In this document: piece by piece, positions 7,043 through 15,718 of the stretch
Numbering within the stretch: the first letter of the stretch is position 1
Layout: each line of letters begins with the position of its first letter
The notes under the pieces: generated by a model
Seen by the model: the letters and a program-made list of their open reading frames with translations, nothing else
Told to the model about the DNA's origin: nothing
Database searches by the model: none
NCBI GenBank assembly: GCA_900753715.1
Contig: CAAEAE010000100.1
Span: 1-32,406, forward strand
Length of the DNA stretch: 32,406 nt
Source: an uncultured Roseburia sp.
GTDB taxonomy: Bacteria; Bacillota_A; Clostridia; Lachnospirales; Lachnospiraceae
Reading direction: 5' to 3'
Translations under genes and position numbers: made by a program

Positions 7043-8017
7043 ATGAAAAATAACGAACATCATATTTCCAAAAATATCAGACATTTTTTCCTGCTGACAG
7101 CACTCGCCGCCGGAACCGTGCACGTACTCAATCGTGTGGTTGACATGGCTGCGGAGTTAAAAAATATTTTAAAATCAGAAAACGGCAATTTTTATGACTG
7201 GAAAAACGGAGAGATTTATTATACGAAGCGCGGAACCGGTTCCCCTGTCCTGCTGATTCACGAACTCGACCCGATGAGTTCCTCTTATGAATGGAATCGC
7301 ATGATAAAAAAACTGGAAAAGCAGCATACGGTATACACGCTTGACCTCTTAGGCTGCGGACGCTCCGAAAAACCGTACCTGACTTACACCAATTATTTAT
7401 ATGTGCAGTTGGTTACCGATTTTATCCAGAATATTATCCGGGAGAAAACGGATGTCATCACAAGTGGCAACTCCATCTCATTTGTTGTGCTTGCTTCCAA
7501 CATGAATACAAACCTGATCAATCGCGTGATTGCAATTAACCCGCCTGCTGTTGGAGAATTTAACCATACACCGGATCAGACTTCCTCCATCCGCAAATTC
7601 TTATTGGAGAGCCCGATTGTCGGTACTTTTATTTATAATCTGCGCACACACGAGAAAATGATTGAACGCAGATTTGCAAGCGAATATTTTGCAAAGCCAC
7701 AGCTTGTCTCCTCCAAAATGATAGATGCCTACTTTGAGGCATCCCATATGGAACACAGCCATGGCAAATATCTGATGGCAAGCATCGAGGGAAATTATAC
7801 GGACAACGCAATTGCCCATGCATTAAAGAAAATGGAAAGCCCGCTTTCGATTATCACAAGCCGGGGGCTTTCCTATGCAGCTGCAAACGCGGAAACCTAT
7901 ATCAAACAGAATTCTCATATTGAAACCGCTTCTGTTTCCAATGCCAAACTGCTTCCGCAGTTGGAAGTTCCGGAACGGTTATATGATGTGATTCAGATGC
8001 TCTTAACAGAACAGTAA
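7043..8017 (+). CDS. Alpha/beta hydrolase-fold protein with an incomplete catalytic triad
   Basis: A 324-residue protein with a hydrophobic N-terminal segment (about 14-33) that may anchor it, then an alpha/beta hydrolase fold: strand VLLIHELD (69-76) at the oxyanion-hole position, LDLLGCGRSEKP (100-111), and the nucleophile elbow TSGNSISF with Ser144. The elbow is G-N-S-I-S rather than G-x-S-x-G. Near the C terminus, where active relatives carry an acidic residue after a strand (here SIITSRGLS) and a G-H-x-P-x-x-E motif (here AKLLPQLEVPE), the Asp and His are not evident. It may be inactive, or use other residues. GGGAGGGG precedes the ATG. It is a single-gene unit on the plus strand among minus-strand genes, with its own promoter, operator-like repeat and terminator. 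Confidence 0.85.
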   Translation: MKNNEHHISKNIRHFFLLTALAAGTVHVLNRVVDMAAELKNILKSENGNFYDWKNGEIYYTKRGTGSPVLLIHELDPMSSSYEWNRMIKKLEKQHTVYTLDLLGCGRSEKPYLTYTNYLYVQLVTDFIQNIIREKTDVITSGNSISFVVLASNMNTNLINRVIAINPPAVGEFNHTPDQTSSIRKFLLESPIVGTFIYNLRTHEKMIERRFASEYFAKPQLVSSKMIDAYFEASHMEHSHGKYLMASIEGNYTDNAIAHALKKMESPLSIITSRGLSYAAANAETYIKQNSHIETASVSNAKLLPQLEVPERLYDVIQMLLTEQ

Positions 8018-8025
8018 GATTTTCT

Positions 8026-8739
8026 TTACAGGGGCTCCTTCGTAGGAGTCCCTGCTTTTCTTGGATACGCTTTCGGCGTTTTCTTCTTCTTATCAATGAT
8101 AACAAAAGAACGTTTCTGCTCATACAAATCAAACTTGTAGATTTCTCTTAATTCACCGCCCAAAACAGAAATTGCCTTTTTTGCAGCATTTGCCTCTTCC
8201 TCAATCTCACCGGATTTATAAGAAATAAAGGCTCCACCCTCTTTTACAAACGGAATACAGTACTCACTTAAAGAGGATAAATTTGCCACGGCACGGGACA
8301 CGCATAGGTCAAATTGTTCCCGATATTCTTTATTTCTGCCCATTTCTTCTGCTCTTCCATGAACACAGGAAACATTCTGCAAAGAGAGTTCTCCTACGAC
8401 ATTTTCCAGAAACTTAATCCGCTTGTTGAGCGAATCTGCAAGCACCAGACGAATCTGTGGAAACGCAATTTTTAACGGAACACCCGGAAATCCTGCTCCG
8501 GTTCCCAAATCCAGCACACGGATTTCACGGTTCAAATCATAAATTCTGCACAGGGAAAGACTGTCCAGAAAATGTTTCTCAATCACCTCATCAAATTCCG
8601 TAATTGCTGTTAGGTTCATCACCTTATTAGTTTCCACAAGAAGCTCATAATAATCTAAGAACTGCTTTATCTGGGTTTCGTTTAACGAAATCCCCAAATC
8701 TGCCAGTCCTTTTTCAAATTTATCAAGCTGATACGCCAT
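8026..8739 (-). CDS. rsmG: 16S rRNA (guanine-N7)-methyltransferase RsmG
   Basis: A 237-residue SAM-dependent enzyme that methylates G527 (E. coli numbering) of 16S rRNA. Seen: the SAM-binding motif VLDLGTGAGFPGVPLKI (75-91), NLTAI (42-46) and HFLDSL (56-61), all typical of RsmG/GidB. Length is normal. The start has AAAGGCG about 8 bases upstream and lies 17 bases after mnmG, the usual order. It is the last gene of the array from rpmH. The C-terminal tail, basic and rich in lysine and proline, overlaps the terminator of the convergent hydrolase gene. Confidence 0.96.
   Translation of the reverse strand: MAYQLDKFEKGLADLGISLNETQIKQFLDYYELLVETNKVMNLTAITEFDEVIEKHFLDSLSLCRIYDLNREIRVLDLGTGAGFPGVPLKIAFPQIRLVLADSLNKRIKFLENVVGELSLQNVSCVHGRAEEMGRNKEYREQFDLCVSRAVANLSSLSEYCIPFVKEGGAFISYKSGEIEEEANAAKKAISVLGGELREIYKFDLYEQKRSFVIIDKKKKTPKAYPRKAGTPTKEPL
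8029..8062 (+). terminator. Terminator of the hydrolase gene, inside the 3' end of rsmG
   Basis: CAGGGGCTCC (8029-8038) pairs with GGAGTCCCTG (8045-8054), with one G-U pair and loop TTCGTA, followed by CTTTTCTT. It overlaps the last codons of the convergent rsmG. On the minus strand the same hairpin lacks a good U run. Confidence 0.7.
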
Positions 8740-8756
8740 ATATTTTCGCCTTTCTT

Positions 8757-10658
8757 TTACTGCCGCTCTTTGTAATACAACTGTTCCATATATACTAACA
8801 ATACCGAAATGTCCGCCGGAGATACCCCGGAGATTCGGGATGCCTGTCCGATTGAAATCGGATGATAGGTTTTTAACTTCTGACGTGCCTCAATGCGAAG
8901 AGACGGTACTTCATCATAATCAAAATCTTCCGGTATCTTTTTCTGCTCTAACTTCTTAAACTTCTCTACCTGCTTAATCTCACGGGTAATGTAACCGTCA
9001 TACTTAATGTTAATGTTTACCTGCTCGGTCACTTCATCCGGAAGTTTCGGGCGGTTCGGGTCAATCGGTGCGAGCTTTGCATAATCAAGCTCCGGTCTGC
9101 GGATTAATTCCGTCAGTGTCACGCCGGTGTTAAGCGGGATACTTCCGTAGCTCTCCAAAAGTGCCTGCACTTCCTGGTTTGCGCCGACTCTGACCTTTGC
9201 AACACGTTTTGTTTCCTCGTCAATCAAACGCTCCTTCTCACAAACCCAGTCATAGCGCTCCTTTGAGATAAGTCCGACCTCATAGCCTCTCTTGGTCAGA
9301 CGCAAATCCGCGTTATCCTGGCGCAAGAGCAGACGATATTCCGCGCGGGATGTCATCATACGATAAGGCTCATGATTTTCCTTTGTCACCAAATCGTCAA
9401 TCAGCACGCCAATATAAGCTTCCGAACGGTCCAATACGAACGGCTCTTTTCCAAGGAGATACATTGCCGCATTGATTCCCGCAACAAGTCCCTGACAGGC
9501 AGCCTCCTCGTAACCGCTGCTTCCGTTAAACTGTCCACCGGAAAAAAGTCCTTTGATTTTCTTAAATTCCAAGGACGGGTAAAGCTGGTTTGGATTGATG
9601 CAGTCGTACTCAATGGCATACGCATTGCGCACAATCTTTACGTTCTCAAGTCCCGGCAGGGTGCGGTACATCTCATGCTGCACATCCTCCGGCAGGGAAG
9701 AAGACATTCCGCCAACATACATCTCATTGGTATTTAAGCCTTCCGGCTCAATAAAAATCTGGTGTCTGTCCTTATCGGCAAATTTGACCACCTTGTCCTC
9801 GATGGACGGACAGTAACGCGGTCCGGTTCCCTCGATAATTCCGGCATAAATCGGGGAGCGGTCAAGATTATTACGGATAATTTCATGCGTTTTTTCATTT
9901 GTATAAGTCAGCCAACAGGAAACCTGGTCAATCTGTACGCTCTCCGGATCTGTCGTAAAGGAGAACGGCACAACACGCTCATCCCCTTTTTGCTCCTGCA
10001 TTTTTGAAAAATCCAGGGAACGCTTGTCCACACGTGCCGGCGTTCCTGTTTTAAAACGGAACATTTCAATTCCATGTGCTTTTAACGAATCCGTCAGATG
10101 ATTCGCCGCCATCAGACCGTTTGGTCCGGTGTAAGTAATCATTTCACCTGTGAGACAGCGTGCACGCAGATAGGTTCCCGTACAAAGTACAACTGCCTTG
10201 CAGTGGTACGTCGCACCGGAAAATGTTTTCACACCTGTAATTTTATCATCCTCCGTGACAATCTCGGAAACCTCCGCCTGACGGATGGTCAGATGGTCTG
10301 TATTCTGCAAGGTTTTACGCATCTCCATGCTGTAATTTACCTTGTCTGCCTGCGCACGCAGAGAATGCACCGCCGGTCCCTTTGACTGGTTTAACATTTT
10401 GGACTGAATAAACGTCTTGTCGATATTTTTTCCCATCTCGCCGCCGAGCGCATCAATCTCGCGCACCAAATGCCCTTTCGAGCTTCCGCCGATATTCGGA
10501 TTGCAGGGCATCATTGCGATACTGTCAACACTTACGGTAAACATGATGGTCTCAAGTCCAAGTCTTGCACAGGCAAGTGCTGCCTCGCAGCCTGCGTGTC
10601 CGGCTCCGACAACTGCCACATCATAATTTTCTTCCAATCGATTTCTGCTGGTATCCAT
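8757..10658 (-). CDS. mnmG: tRNA uridine-5-carboxymethylaminomethyl modification protein MnmG (GidA)
   Basis: A 633-residue FAD protein that with MnmE installs the carboxymethylaminomethyl group on wobble U34 of certain tRNAs. The N-terminal FAD motif [10 protein letters not shown] is at 18-27. Further family motifs are [23 protein letters not shown] and YCPSIEDKV, and the C-terminal region with SGVSPADIS contacts MnmE and tRNA. The chosen start is the ATG at 10658. A GTG five codons upstream (10673) is in frame, but its only ribosome-binding-like sequence (AAAGGT) is too close to it; spacing to the ATG is somewhat long, so the start is uncertain by five codons. It follows the Dabb gene by 23 bases. 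Confidence 0.96.
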   Translation of the reverse strand: MDTSRNRLEENYDVAVVGAGHAGCEAALACARLGLETIMFTVSVDSIAMMPCNPNIGGSSKGHLVREIDALGGEMGKNIDKTFIQSKMLNQSKGPAVHSLRAQADKVNYSMEMRKTLQNTDHLTIRQAEVSEIVTEDDKITGVKTFSGATYHCKAVVLCTGTYLRARCLTGEMITYTGPNGLMAANHLTDSLKAHGIEMFRFKTGTPARVDKRSLDFSKMQEQKGDERVVPFSFTTDPESVQIDQVSCWLTYTNEKTHEIIRNNLDRSPIYAGIIEGTGPRYCPSIEDKVVKFADKDRHQIFIEPEGLNTNEMYVGGMSSSLPEDVQHEMYRTLPGLENVKIVRNAYAIEYDCINPNQLYPSLEFKKIKGLFSGGQFNGSSGYEEAACQGLVAGINAAMYLLGKEPFVLDRSEAYIGVLIDDLVTKENHEPYRMMTSRAEYRLLLRQDNADLRLTKRGYEVGLISKERYDWVCEKERLIDEETKRVAKVRVGANQEVQALLESYGSIPLNTGVTLTELIRRPELDYAKLAPIDPNRPKLPDEVTEQVNINIKYDGYITREIKQVEKFKKLEQKKIPEDFDYDEVPSLRIEARQKLKTYHPISIGQASRISGVSPADISVLLVYMEQLYYKERQ

Positions 10659-10681
10659 TCTTTTATCTCTCACACCTTTTT

Positions 10682-10972
10682 CTAAAACTCGTAATCAATG
10701 CAGGCACGGTTTTCTCTTACTTCCGTGATAAACTTTCCAAATGCCACATGGGTCGGATGTACCTGATATGCCTCTAAATCGTCGAAGCTCTTAAAATCAA
10801 AGATAAGAGAAAAGTCATAATTGCTCTCCGGTGCCTGTTCCATATTGGTCACAACCAAAGCCTCGGAAATCATCGGGATTTTTTTCACTTCCTCTAACCG
10901 TATGAGAGCCTCTTTTAAATTCGCTTCCTTATTCTCTTCCTTTAATTTAAACATACAGATATGTCTTACCAT
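10682..10972 (-). CDS. Dabb family (stress-responsive alpha/beta barrel) protein
   Basis: A 96-residue single-domain protein. It begins [12 protein letters not shown] and contains [11 protein letters not shown] near 77-87, both typical of the Dabb dimeric ferredoxin-like barrel family. No catalytic role can be assigned; some family members are enzymes, most are uncharacterised. It lies between mnmE and mnmG (20 and 23 base gaps), a position not shared by most Firmicutes, and is likely cotranscribed. GGATG precedes the ATG. Confidence 0.85.
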   Translation of the reverse strand: MVRHICMFKLKEENKEANLKEALIRLEEVKKIPMISEALVVTNMEQAPESNYDFSLIFDFKSFDDLEAYQVHPTHVAFGKFITEVRENRACIDYEF

Positions 10973-10992
10973 TTTGTATCCATCCTCTCTTT

Positions 10993-12396
10993 TTATTTTC
11001 CCATACAGAATTTGCTGAATATCTCATTCACCAGATCATCTTCCACTGCCTCTCCGATGATACTTCCCAACGCTTCATACGTATTCATCAGGTCAATGGA
11101 ATAAAAATCCTCCGGCATCCCGTCGCGGACGCTTTGCAATACTAACTCTAACCCAGAAAGTGCTTCCTGTAAAGATGCTTTCTGCCGGATATTCGTAATC
11201 ATCACCTGGTCATTAAATGTGACCTCCCCGGAAAAGAACATTTCCTGCACTGCCTGCTGTAATTCGTCGATTCCGGTCTGCTCTTTTGCAGAAATGGAAA
11301 TCATGCGGATTGGTTCCTCGGATCTTCCGTTCTGTTTTTCCACCGCTTCTTTCATTTCCGTCTTAGTTATCAACGGTAACAAATCGGACTTGTTCAAAAG
11401 TATGATTGCCTTGCGGTCCTTTAACAGTCCGATGATTTCAAAATCGTTCTCATCAAGCGGTGTTGATGTATCGACAACATAAATGACAAGGTCTGCATCC
11501 TTTAAATACTTTCGCGCTTTATCCACACCGATTTTTTCAACCACATCATCCGTGCTGCGGATTCCTGCCGTATCAATGATATTTAAAATAATTCCGTTTA
11601 AGTTCATCTGCTCTTCAAGTACATCCCGGGTGGTTCCTGCAATATCTGTAACAATCGCACGCTCCTCTCCCACTAAGGTATTGAGCAGCGATGATTTTCC
11701 GGCATTTGGCTTTCCAACAATAACCGTTGAAATTCCTTCCTTTAAAATCCGCCCATTCTCACTGTTTTTTAGAAGAGTCTCAATCCGGCTGTGGATGGAG
11801 GTCACCTTCTGTTCTAACTCCTGTGGATAACCCTCGAGACTGATGTGTTCCGGGTCGTCTAATGCAGATTCGATAAATGCAATTTCATGAAGCACTTGTC
11901 CGCGAAGCTCCTTTACCTCATCCGATAAAGCACCGGACAACTGGTTCATTGAACTTTTCAGTGCAAACTCATTTTTTGCATGAATCACATCAATGACGGA
12001 TTCCGCCTGCGATAAATCAATTCTTCCATTTAAAAATGCCCGTTTGGTGAACTCTCCCGGCTCTGCCGGTCTTGCGCCATACTTGATGACTGTCTCTAAA
12101 ATGCGCTTCATGACATAGACACCGCCGTGGCAGTCAATCTCCACCGTGTCTTCTCTGGTATAGCTTTTGGGTGCACGCATCAAAAGAATCATCACTTCAT
12201 CAATGACATCCTCTCCGTCCTTGATGTGTCCGTAATGAATCGTATGGCTTGGCAAATCCTTTAACTTCTTTTTTCCTGCCGCTTCAAAAATACGGTCTGT
12301 AATAGAAACAGCCTCGTCTCCACTGATTCTTATAATTCCGATTCCCGATGGGGTCATGGCAGTTGCAATTGCTGCAATTGTATCTGTCTGAAACAT
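10993..12396 (-). CDS. mnmE: tRNA modification GTPase MnmE (TrmE)
   Basis: A 467-residue GTPase that partners MnmG in wobble-uridine modification. The N-terminal tetrahydrofolate-binding domain covers about 1-120 (TPSGIGIIRISG). The G domain, inserted in a helical domain, shows G1 GKPNAGKSS (228-236), GTTRD (254-258), G3 DTAG (275-278) and G4 NKSD (335-338). The C terminus ends in CMGK, matching the C-x-G-K motif with the conserved cysteine. AGGAGG precedes the ATG by 8 bases. The start lies only 18 bases after a terminator-like hairpin that follows jag, leaving no room for a separate promoter. Confidence 0.97.
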   Translation of the reverse strand: MFQTDTIAAIATAMTPSGIGIIRISGDEAVSITDRIFEAAGKKKLKDLPSHTIHYGHIKDGEDVIDEVMILLMRAPKSYTREDTVEIDCHGGVYVMKRILETVIKYGARPAEPGEFTKRAFLNGRIDLSQAESVIDVIHAKNEFALKSSMNQLSGALSDEVKELRGQVLHEIAFIESALDDPEHISLEGYPQELEQKVTSIHSRIETLLKNSENGRILKEGISTVIVGKPNAGKSSLLNTLVGEERAIVTDIAGTTRDVLEEQMNLNGIILNIIDTAGIRSTDDVVEKIGVDKARKYLKDADLVIYVVDTSTPLDENDFEIIGLLKDRKAIILLNKSDLLPLITKTEMKEAVEKQNGRSEEPIRMISISAKEQTGIDELQQAVQEMFFSGEVTFNDQVMITNIRQKASLQEALSGLELVLQSVRDGMPEDFYSIDLMNTYEALGSIIGEAVEDDLVNEIFSKFCMGK

Positions 12397-12407
12397 CTTT
12401 TTTTCCT

Positions 12408-12453
12408 CCTAAAAATGCCACCTCACAGTCTGCAAGGGACTATGCGGTGGCAT
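12408..12453 (-). terminator. Terminator-like hairpin between jag and mnmE
   Basis: On the minus strand ATGCCACC (12453-12446) pairs with GGTGGCAT (12422-12415), with an inner AGTC/GACT helix, followed by TTTTTA. It lies between the jag stop and the mnmE ribosome binding site, so it probably attenuates rather than fully stops transcription. Confidence 0.65.
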
Positions 12454-12473
12454 CTTCTCGAATGCGACAGCCT

Positions 12474-13103
12474 TTAGCGATCTCTCTTTAATGTGACAAC
12501 CACATGTCTGTAAGGTTCTTCTCCTTCACTGTGTGTGGTGACAAATTTATCATTCTGTAACGTAGAATGAATCACTCTGCGTTCAAATGGATTCATCGGC
12601 TCTAAGGCAACCGGGCGCTTTGTTCTCTTAACCTTATATGCAATGTTTCTTGCAAGATTCTCTAAGGTTTCTCTTCTTCTCTTACGGTAATCTTCGGTGT
12701 CAATTTTTACCTTTACAAAGTTCTCTGCGCGGCGGTTTACTGCAAGATTTGTAAGATACTGTAAGGAATCTAAGGTCTGTCCTCTCTTTCCGATGAGAAC
12801 TCCCATATCATCTCCCTTTAAGTCAATGTTTAAGGTGTTGCTCTCCTCATCCTTCTCGATGATGATTTCAACTTCTAATTTCATTGCTTTAAATACATTC
12901 TCTAAGAATTCTCTTGCATCATCTTCCGGTGAATATTTCTTGCGCACCTTAATGACTGCATCTTTTCTTCCGATTCCAAGGATTCCGGAACTTCCCTTCT
13001 CGACTACTTCATACTCGATTCTGTCGCTGGTTGTCCCAAGCTTAATCAGAGCTTCTGTGATTGCATCGTCTACTGTTCTGGCTGATACTTCGATAAACTC
13101 CAT
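12474..13103 (-). CDS. jag: RNA-binding protein KhpB (Jag)
   Basis: A 209-residue cytoplasmic RNA-binding protein of the Jag/KhpB family, linked in Gram-positive bacteria to cell elongation and division. The Jag N-terminal domain is at about 1-50 (MEFIEVSARTVDDAI, GILGIGRKDA). The KH domain has the GxxG-type loop IGKRGQ (104-109). The R3H domain has R175 and H179 in ERRVIHSTL. Order and length are normal. It follows yidC by 29 bases, a conserved pairing. The spacer (about 52-65) between the Jag domain and KH is short. Confidence 0.95.
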   Translation of the reverse strand: MEFIEVSARTVDDAITEALIKLGTTSDRIEYEVVEKGSSGILGIGRKDAVIKVRKKYSPEDDAREFLENVFKAMKLEVEIIIEKDEESNTLNIDLKGDDMGVLIGKRGQTLDSLQYLTNLAVNRRAENFVKVKIDTEDYRKRRRETLENLARNIAYKVKRTKRPVALEPMNPFERRVIHSTLQNDKFVTTHSEGEEPYRHVVVTLKRDR

Positions 13104-13132
13104 ACTAAACCACCCATATCCTTTCCTGCTTG

Positions 13133-14431
13133 TTATTTCCTTGTATTTCTTTCATTGAAATCCTTGACCATGTTTGCCTTCGCAGCCATACTTCCTGCTT
13201 TTGCACTTGATTTCTTTGCGTTTGCCTTCTCAAGTTCAAGCTCTTTCTCTGCGGAAGACATCTGCTTTTTGGCAGGACTGTCAATATTCTTTGTATTCAT
13301 ACGTGCAGCGTTATAAATCTGGTTTTCGGAAATTCCCATCTTTTCACGCTTTTTTCTTGCCTTTTCCTGGTTCTTCTTGATGATGTCATCTAAGTCAATC
13401 TTATCAAAATGCTTGTTTAAGAAGAACTGCTGTACCGCTCTTGCTACTGCACTTGCAATCCAGTAAATACCAAGACCAACCGGTACGGTAAAACAGAAAA
13501 CCAGTGAGAACAATGGCATAATCTTGTTCATCATCTTCATCTGGTTTGCCATCGCATCTGCCTGCTCGTTTTTCTCTCCAGCCGGAGAAGAAGGAGTCTG
13601 CGGCATCAGCTTGATGTTTAATACCTGGGTCAGATAAGAAATAACCGGAATCAAAAGTGCTGCAAATGCTAACAGGTACGCATGATTTGCCATGCTGGTT
13701 GAGATAATTCCCCATGGTGTATCTGAAATGTTGAAGCATAAAAACGTATTCAGATGTGACACGCTCTCATAAGTGGAGGAAATGGTATCTCCAAGGGACG
13801 GAAAGCTGTCTCTTAACGCATCCCATCCGGATGAATTTAATTTGTTTAATACATCGATAACGTTATTGTAAAGTGCGGTCGTATCGGTTGCGGTAAAATC
13901 AATCTTCGTAGAACCCACAATCCTAAACTGCTCCACAATTGCTGCCATCTTATCCTGATAACCGTCGGTTGCGGTAATGGCATCTGTAAGTGGAATAAAT
14001 TCTGCCTTTACTCTGGAAATATAAGCCGGCACATTCATGAACACGCGGTATAAAGCCAGTATAAGCGGCATCTGGATTAAAAGCTGTCCGCAGCTTCCAA
14101 TCATGGAAACGCCATATTTCTCATAAACCGCCTGCGTCTCTGCCTGCTGGTTCATCATGGACTGCTGGTCCTTTTTTCCGGCATATTTTTTCTGAATTGC
14201 CTGAAGCTCCGGCTGCATCTTCTGACTCAGCTTGGAAAACTTCTGCTGTTTATAGGTCAGCGGAAACAGAAACAGATAAAAGACAATTGTAAAAAGAATT
14301 GTCGTTAAACCTACGTTCTGAATTCCGATTAACTCCATCACATAGTAAATACCGCTCATAATCCATCCGAGCAGCTTTGCAATCGGTCCTAAAATCACAC
14401 CGTTATATGTGGTCAATAACATTTCTGACAC
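13133..14431 (-). CDS. yidC: Membrane protein insertase YidC (Oxa1 family)
   Basis: A 432-residue polytopic membrane protein that inserts proteins into the membrane alone or with Sec. Membrane segments are seen at about 12-33, 42-60, 105-130 and in two or three later stretches; a basic cytoplasmic tail follows (about 355-432). The 60KD_IMP core is recognisable from KQQKFSKLSQKMQPELQ and the later NKIMPLFSLVFCF. The start chosen is a GTG at 14431 with GGAGG 10 bases upstream; a longer frame from an ATG at 14464 overlaps yidD and has no ribosome binding site. The first core helix reads FTIVFYLFLFPLT, so the groove arginine found in most relatives is a tyrosine (about Y52). An extra loop of about 80 residues (around 140-230) separates the core helices. 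Confidence 0.93.
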   Translation of the reverse strand: MSEMLLTTYNGVILGPIAKLLGWIMSGIYYVMELIGIQNVGLTTILFTIVFYLFLFPLTYKQQKFSKLSQKMQPELQAIQKKYAGKKDQQSMMNQQAETQAVYEKYGVSMIGSCGQLLIQMPLILALYRVFMNVPAYISRVKAEFIPLTDAITATDGYQDKMAAIVEQFRIVGSTKIDFTATDTTALYNNVIDVLNKLNSSGWDALRDSFPSLGDTISSTYESVSHLNTFLCFNISDTPWGIISTSMANHAYLLAFAALLIPVISYLTQVLNIKLMPQTPSSPAGEKNEQADAMANQMKMMNKIMPLFSLVFCFTVPVGLGIYWIASAVARAVQQFFLNKHFDKIDLDDIIKKNQEKARKKREKMGISENQIYNAARMNTKNIDSPAKKQMSSAEKELELEKANAKKSSAKAGSMAAKANMVKDFNERNTRK

Positions 14432-14447
14432 TTTAATTATACCTCCA

Positions 14448-14657
14448 TTATGGAACGGGATCATATCCGCCTTTTGAAAAAGGATTGCATCTGACTATCC
14501 TCCACAGCGCTAAGGCGCCTCCCTTGACGGCACCATATTTTTCCACAGCCAAAAGACCATAGGTCGAGCAGGTTGGGCAATACGGGCATTTTGTTGTTTT
14601 AAGCGGTGAAAGATATTTTCTATAAAATTTAATCAGGAAAATTAAAATTTTTTTCAA
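14448..14657 (-). CDS. yidD: Membrane protein insertion efficiency factor YidD
   Basis: A 69-residue protein of the YidD family, membrane-associated and thought to assist YidC. Seen: a hydrophobic, basic N terminus ([18 protein letters not shown]), the cysteines in [11 protein letters not shown] and the terminal [14 protein letters not shown]. Translation starts at a TTG; no ATG fits in frame, and a weak GAAGATGG lies upstream. It sits 20 bases after rnpA and just before yidC. Confidence 0.93.
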   Translation of the reverse strand: MKKILIFLIKFYRKYLSPLKTTKCPYCPTCSTYGLLAVEKYGAVKGGALALWRIVRCNPFSKGGYDPVP

Positions 14658-14677
14658 AACGATTCCATCTTCTTTTT

Positions 14678-15019
14678 CTAGCTATTTTTCAGAATCTTAT
14701 GAAGACCGCCAAGATGCGTCAGCGCACTCTCTACCTGATGGTAAGAAACATCCTTCGCTGTCGCCCTGGCTACGACTACGATGTCCAAACCACTATTGAA
14801 CATCTCTTCCTGCAGCCTGTACGCTTCCCGGACAAGCCGGGTCACATGATGTCTTACGACACTGTTTCCAACTTTCTTACTTACAGATATACCGAGCCGG
14901 TTCTCCTCTGTCCCGTTTGCCAGGACATACATTACAAAAAAACGGTTCGCATAGGATTTTCCCTGCCGGTATACCTTCTGAAAATCTCTGTTTTTTTTCA
15001 ATGAGTCTGAATATTTCAT
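14678..15019 (-). CDS. rnpA: Ribonuclease P protein component
   Basis: A 113-residue basic protein that binds RNase P RNA and aids 5' maturation of tRNAs. It shows [18 protein letters not shown] (6-23), the RNA-contacting [17 protein letters not shown] (43-58 region) followed by [10 protein letters not shown]. The family's RNR motif is R-H-H here, a variant also seen in other Firmicutes. AAGGGAA precedes the ATG. It follows rpmH in the usual order after a hairpin that may reduce its expression relative to L34. Confidence 0.95.
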   Translation of the reverse strand: MKYSDSLKKNRDFQKVYRQGKSYANRFFVMYVLANGTEENRLGISVSKKVGNSVVRHHVTRLVREAYRLQEEMFNSGLDIVVVARATAKDVSYHQVESALTHLGGLHKILKNS

Positions 15020-15047
15020 GTAATATTCCCTTGAATCTTCTCATATA

Positions 15048-15074
15048 GAAGAAAAGACCACAATGAATGTGGCC
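15048..15074 (-). terminator. Hairpin at the end of rpmH, likely attenuator before rnpA
   Basis: On the minus strand GGCCACA pairs with TGTGGTC (7 bp with one G-U) around TTCAT, followed by TTTTCTTC. It overlaps the rpmH stop codon. Partial termination here would yield more L34 mRNA than rnpA mRNA. Confidence 0.55.
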
Positions 15075-15208
15075 TAAGCTGATAATTTTTTTCTTCCTTT
15101 TAATCTTCTTGCAGCCAATACTTTTCTTCCGCCTGCAGTACTCATTCTGCTTCTAAATCCATGAACTTTGGATCTCTGTCTCTTTTTTGGTTGGAATGTC
15201 ATCTTCAT
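15074..15208 (-). CDS. rpmH: 50S ribosomal protein L34
   Basis: A 44-residue, very basic ribosomal protein: [17 protein letters not shown] at the start and [18 protein letters not shown] at the end, a complete match to the L34 family. The ATG at 15208 follows a GGAGG about 12 bases upstream; a second ATG two codons later is possible. It is the first gene of the minus-strand array starting at oriC, driven by the promoter at 15251-15278. Confidence 0.97.
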   Translation of the reverse strand: MKMTFQPKKRQRSKVHGFRSRMSTAGGRKVLAARRLKGRKKLSA

Positions 15209-15250
15209 ATCGTCTTTCCACCTCCCTTACGATAAAGAACATCATTCTTG

Positions 15251-15278
15251 ATTATAACAGAAAAAAGCGTGAAGTCAA
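15251..15278 (-). promoter_or_regulatory. Strong promoter of the rpmH operon
   Basis: Minus-strand -35 TTGACT (15278-15273), 16-base spacer, perfect -10 TATAAT (15256-15251). It starts a leader of about 40 bases before rpmH. Confidence 0.85.
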
Positions 15279-15324
15279 GATACTATTTTGTTGATTTTTG
15301 GGCTTTTGCGTGAGGTTAATAACT

Positions 15325-15502
15325 TGTGGACAGATTTTACCACTATATATATAAGGAAGAAACTACTGCATCCCTATATGTGGTAAACAGATTGTGGATA
15401 ACTTTTTTTTTTAAACGTGTGGAAAAAGCAAGTTTACATAAGTTATCCCCAAAATGTTGATAAGTTGTGGATAAAAATCTGATAACATGTGAATAATCCA
15501 CG
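15325..15502. other. oriC: oriC: DnaA-box cluster between rpmH and dnaA
   Basis: Two perfect 9-mers TGTGGATAA (15393-15401 and 15466-15474) lie among several near-matches: TGTGGACAG (15325), TGTGGTAAA (15379), TGTGGAAAA (15418), TTATCCCCA (15443), TGTGAATAA (15488) and TAATCCACG (15494). AT-rich stretches that could be the unwinding element lie at 15402-15415 and around 15508-15545. The position upstream of dnaA is the standard origin location in Firmicutes. The rest of the rpmH-dnaA gap (to 15718) holds the two divergent promoters. Confidence 0.9.
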
Positions 15503-15644
15503 CGAAACGTTTATTTTTCAGGTCTATAACTTTTTTCTTTTATTCACACTGTCCATTTTTCCCTACTTGTGAAGTCCGTATTATGCCCATATTTCGATTT
15601 TTGAAAGAAATCCCAATTCAAACCCGCCCTGTCTAAATTTTTCA

Positions 15645-15673
15645 TTGATAAAAGCGCCTAAATGTTGTACTAT
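15645..15673 (+). promoter_or_regulatory. Probable dnaA promoter
   Basis: -35 TTGATA (15645-15650), 17-base spacer, -10 TACTAT (15668-15673). It lies right of the DnaA boxes, about 45 bases before the dnaA ATG; autoregulation by DnaA is plausible but not shown. Confidence 0.6.
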
Positions 15674-15718
15674 AAAAGGTGTAGGATTTTTTATACTTTT
15701 AGAAATCGGAGCGTTGAC

